8,041 nucleotides of DNA from a bacterium (lineage in GTDB: Bacteria; Desulfobacterota; Binatia; UBA12015). Below, in pieces: positions 7,090 to 8,041 of the stretch (the first letter of the stretch is position 1; each line of letters starts with the position of its first letter). Both the position numbers and the translations under genes were made by a program. The notes under the pieces were generated by a model. It did no database searches and had not been told where the DNA came from. It saw only the letters and a list, made by a program, of their open reading frames with translations. The stretch covers positions 1 through 8,041 of the forward strand of contig JAPOLW010000155.1 of NCBI GenBank assembly GCA_029976905.1, read 5' to 3'.

Positions 7090-8041
7090 ATGAAGAGCGT
7101 TTTCCGAGCCACTGTCTTCGTTCTCCCATTGCTCGCCGCGATCGGATGTTCGACCGCGATGCAGGACCGGATCGCGCGCAACATCGTCGAAGGGCGGATT
7201 GCCGATGGCTCCGCGGTGGACCTCGACCGTCCCGGCCTCCAGGTCCTGATCTGCGGCTCGTCCGGCCCGCTCCCGGACCGGGAGCGGGCCGGTCCCTGCG
7301 TTGCCGTCATCGCGGGCGGTCGATTCTTCCTTGTCGATGCCGGCGACGGAAGTGCAAACAACTTTGGCCTCTGGAACATTCCGATGCAGCGGGTGGATGG
7401 AATCTTTCTCACCCACTTCCACTCCGACCACATCGCCGAAATCGGCGAGTACAATCTGCAAACCTGGGCCGCAGGCCGCGACGCACCCTTGAAGGTCCAT
7501 GGGCCGGTCGGCGTGGACCGGGTCGTCCTCGGCTTCAACACGGCCTACGAATTGTCACGCGCCTATCGCACCGCGCACCACGGGGCCGATTTCCTCGACC
7601 CCGACGTGGGTCTCCTCGAGGCCCACACGATCCCGCTCGGCCCCGAGGCCAAACCCGGCGACAGCGCCCTCGTTCTCGACGAGGGCGGGCTGGTCATTCG
7701 TGCCGTGGTGGTGGATCACGCGCCCGTGTCGCCTGCGGTCGGCTACCGCTTCGACTACGGAGGGCGATCGGTCTTCGTGACCGGGGACACTCGCGGTTCG
7801 AACGCGGTCGCTGCCGCGGCCTCTGGGGTCGACGTCCTCGTGCACGACGCCATGGCCCACCACTTGATCAAGGTGGCGCATGACGTCGCGGCCGAGCAGG
7901 GGCGCGAGCGGCAGGCGCACATCACCGAGGACATTCCCGACTATCACGCGTCGGTCGTCCAAGCCGCGCAGGTCGCCCAGGAAGCGCAGGCGCACCTCCT
8001 CGTGCTCTACCACCTCGTGCCCCCCCCCACGAACTTCCTGG
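7090..8041 (+). CDS. MBL-fold hydrolase of the tRNase Z/AtsA branch, predicted lipoprotein (3' truncated by window edge)
   Basis: The frame from ATG 7090 stays open for 317 codons to the window edge. The N-terminus is a lipoprotein signal (LPLLAAIGCST, Cys at residue 20). The body follows the tRNase Z-like MBL order: GSSGPLPDRERAGP (56-69), DAG near 83-85, THFHSDH (H109, H111, D113, H114), VVDHAP with H210, GYRF then VTGDTRG with D233, and LYHLVPPP with H308. The full set of two-zinc ligands is therefore present. Relatives include tRNase Z and the zinc arylsulfatase AtsA of Pseudoalteromonas. A lipid-anchored envelope protein is unlikely to process tRNA, so an esterase or arylsulfatase role is more plausible, as the neighbouring alkylsulfatase would suggest. 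Substrate is unproven. The segment after H278 is unusual in its Gln/Ala-rich helix (VVQAAQVAQEAQAH). Only the last few dozen residues should be missing. Confidence 0.92.
   Translation, partial: MKSVFRATVFVLPLLAAIGCSTAMQDRIARNIVEGRIADGSAVDLDRPGLQVLICGSSGPLPDRERAGPCVAVIAGGRFFLVDAGDGSANNFGLWNIPMQRVDGIFLTHFHSDHIAEIGEYNLQTWAAGRDAPLKVHGPVGVDRVVLGFNTAYELSRAYRTAHHGADFLDPDVGLLEAHTIPLGPEAKPGDSALVLDEGGLVIRAVVVDHAPVSPAVGYRFDYGGRSVFVTGDTRGSNAVAAAASGVDVLVHDAMAHHLIKVAHDVAAEQGRERQAHITEDIPDYHASVVQAAQVAQEAQAHLLVLYHLVPPPTNFL
7262..7292. repeat. Perfect 31-base palindrome inside a coding region
   Basis: Arm CCGGCCCGCTCCCGG (7262-7276), one central A (7277), and arm CCGGGAGCGGGCCGG (7278-7292) are exact reverse complements over 15 bases. 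It encodes the SGPLPDRERAGP loop (residues 58-69) of the tRNase Z/AtsA-like protein, about 60 codons into the gene. No T-tract follows, so it is not a standard terminator. With almost no loop, it could form a cruciform in DNA, or a hairpin in RNA only if the innermost pairs open. Confidence 0.9.
8020..8028 (+). repeat. C9 homopolymer in the tRNase Z/AtsA-like gene
   Basis: Nine C bases encode the three prolines of HLVPPP, directly after the zinc ligand H308. The frame continues as TNFL to the edge. The prolines are typical of the family, so the tract may simply reflect GC-rich codon choice. Confidence 0.85.

Noticed and set aside
1..8041. Search for tRNA, rRNA, CRISPR arrays, insertion sequences or attachment sites
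   Set aside because: I saw no repeated spaced units, cloverleaf with CCA end, transposase motif or flanking direct repeats anywhere in the window.

Overview
The window is 8,041 bases of compact, strongly GC-rich bacterial DNA with six protein genes and no stretch over about 120 bases without a gene. Two lipoprotein signal peptides, a Sec signal on a START-domain protein and a GT-C-type polytopic membrane protein point to a Gram-negative, probably environmental, uncultured bacterium (a Myxococcota- or Desulfobacterota-like lineage would fit). This is inference: no rRNA, tRNA or lineage marker is present.

Layout: (1) 1-711, plus strand, the C-terminal part of an alkaline-phosphatase-superfamily sulfatase, truncated by the left edge. 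(2) 711-2780, plus strand, a 689-residue membrane protein resembling the YfhO/GT-C glycosyltransferase-like group, start-stop coupled to gene 1 by TGATG. (3) 2777-4207, minus strand, a 476-residue UlaG-like metallo-beta-lactamase (MBL) fold protein that converges on gene 2, sharing the palindrome CTAG as both stop codons. (4) 4325-6319, plus strand, divergent from gene 3, an SdsA1/BDS1-type alkylsulfatase lipoprotein with a complete dinuclear zinc site. (5) 6389-7018, plus strand, a secreted START-domain (lipid-binding) protein. (6) 7090 to the right edge, plus strand, a lipoprotein of the tRNase Z/AtsA branch of the MBL fold, open at the edge.

Three different MBL-fold branches thus lie within about 5.3 kb, beside a type I sulfatase and a lipid-binding START protein. 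The alkylsulfatase ends in an SCP2-like domain, and the C-terminus of gene 3 has a similar-looking pattern. Together these suggest hydrolysis and handling of sulfated or amphiphilic esters at the cell envelope. That functional link is a hypothesis; no substrate can be read from the sequence.

Two non-coding signals stand out. All four genes with their own upstream region have a -10-like TA hexamer at -12/-13 from the ATG and no correctly spaced Shine-Dalgarno sequence, suggesting leaderless transcripts. Gene 6 contains a perfect 31-base palindrome (15-base arms, one central base) inside its coding sequence.
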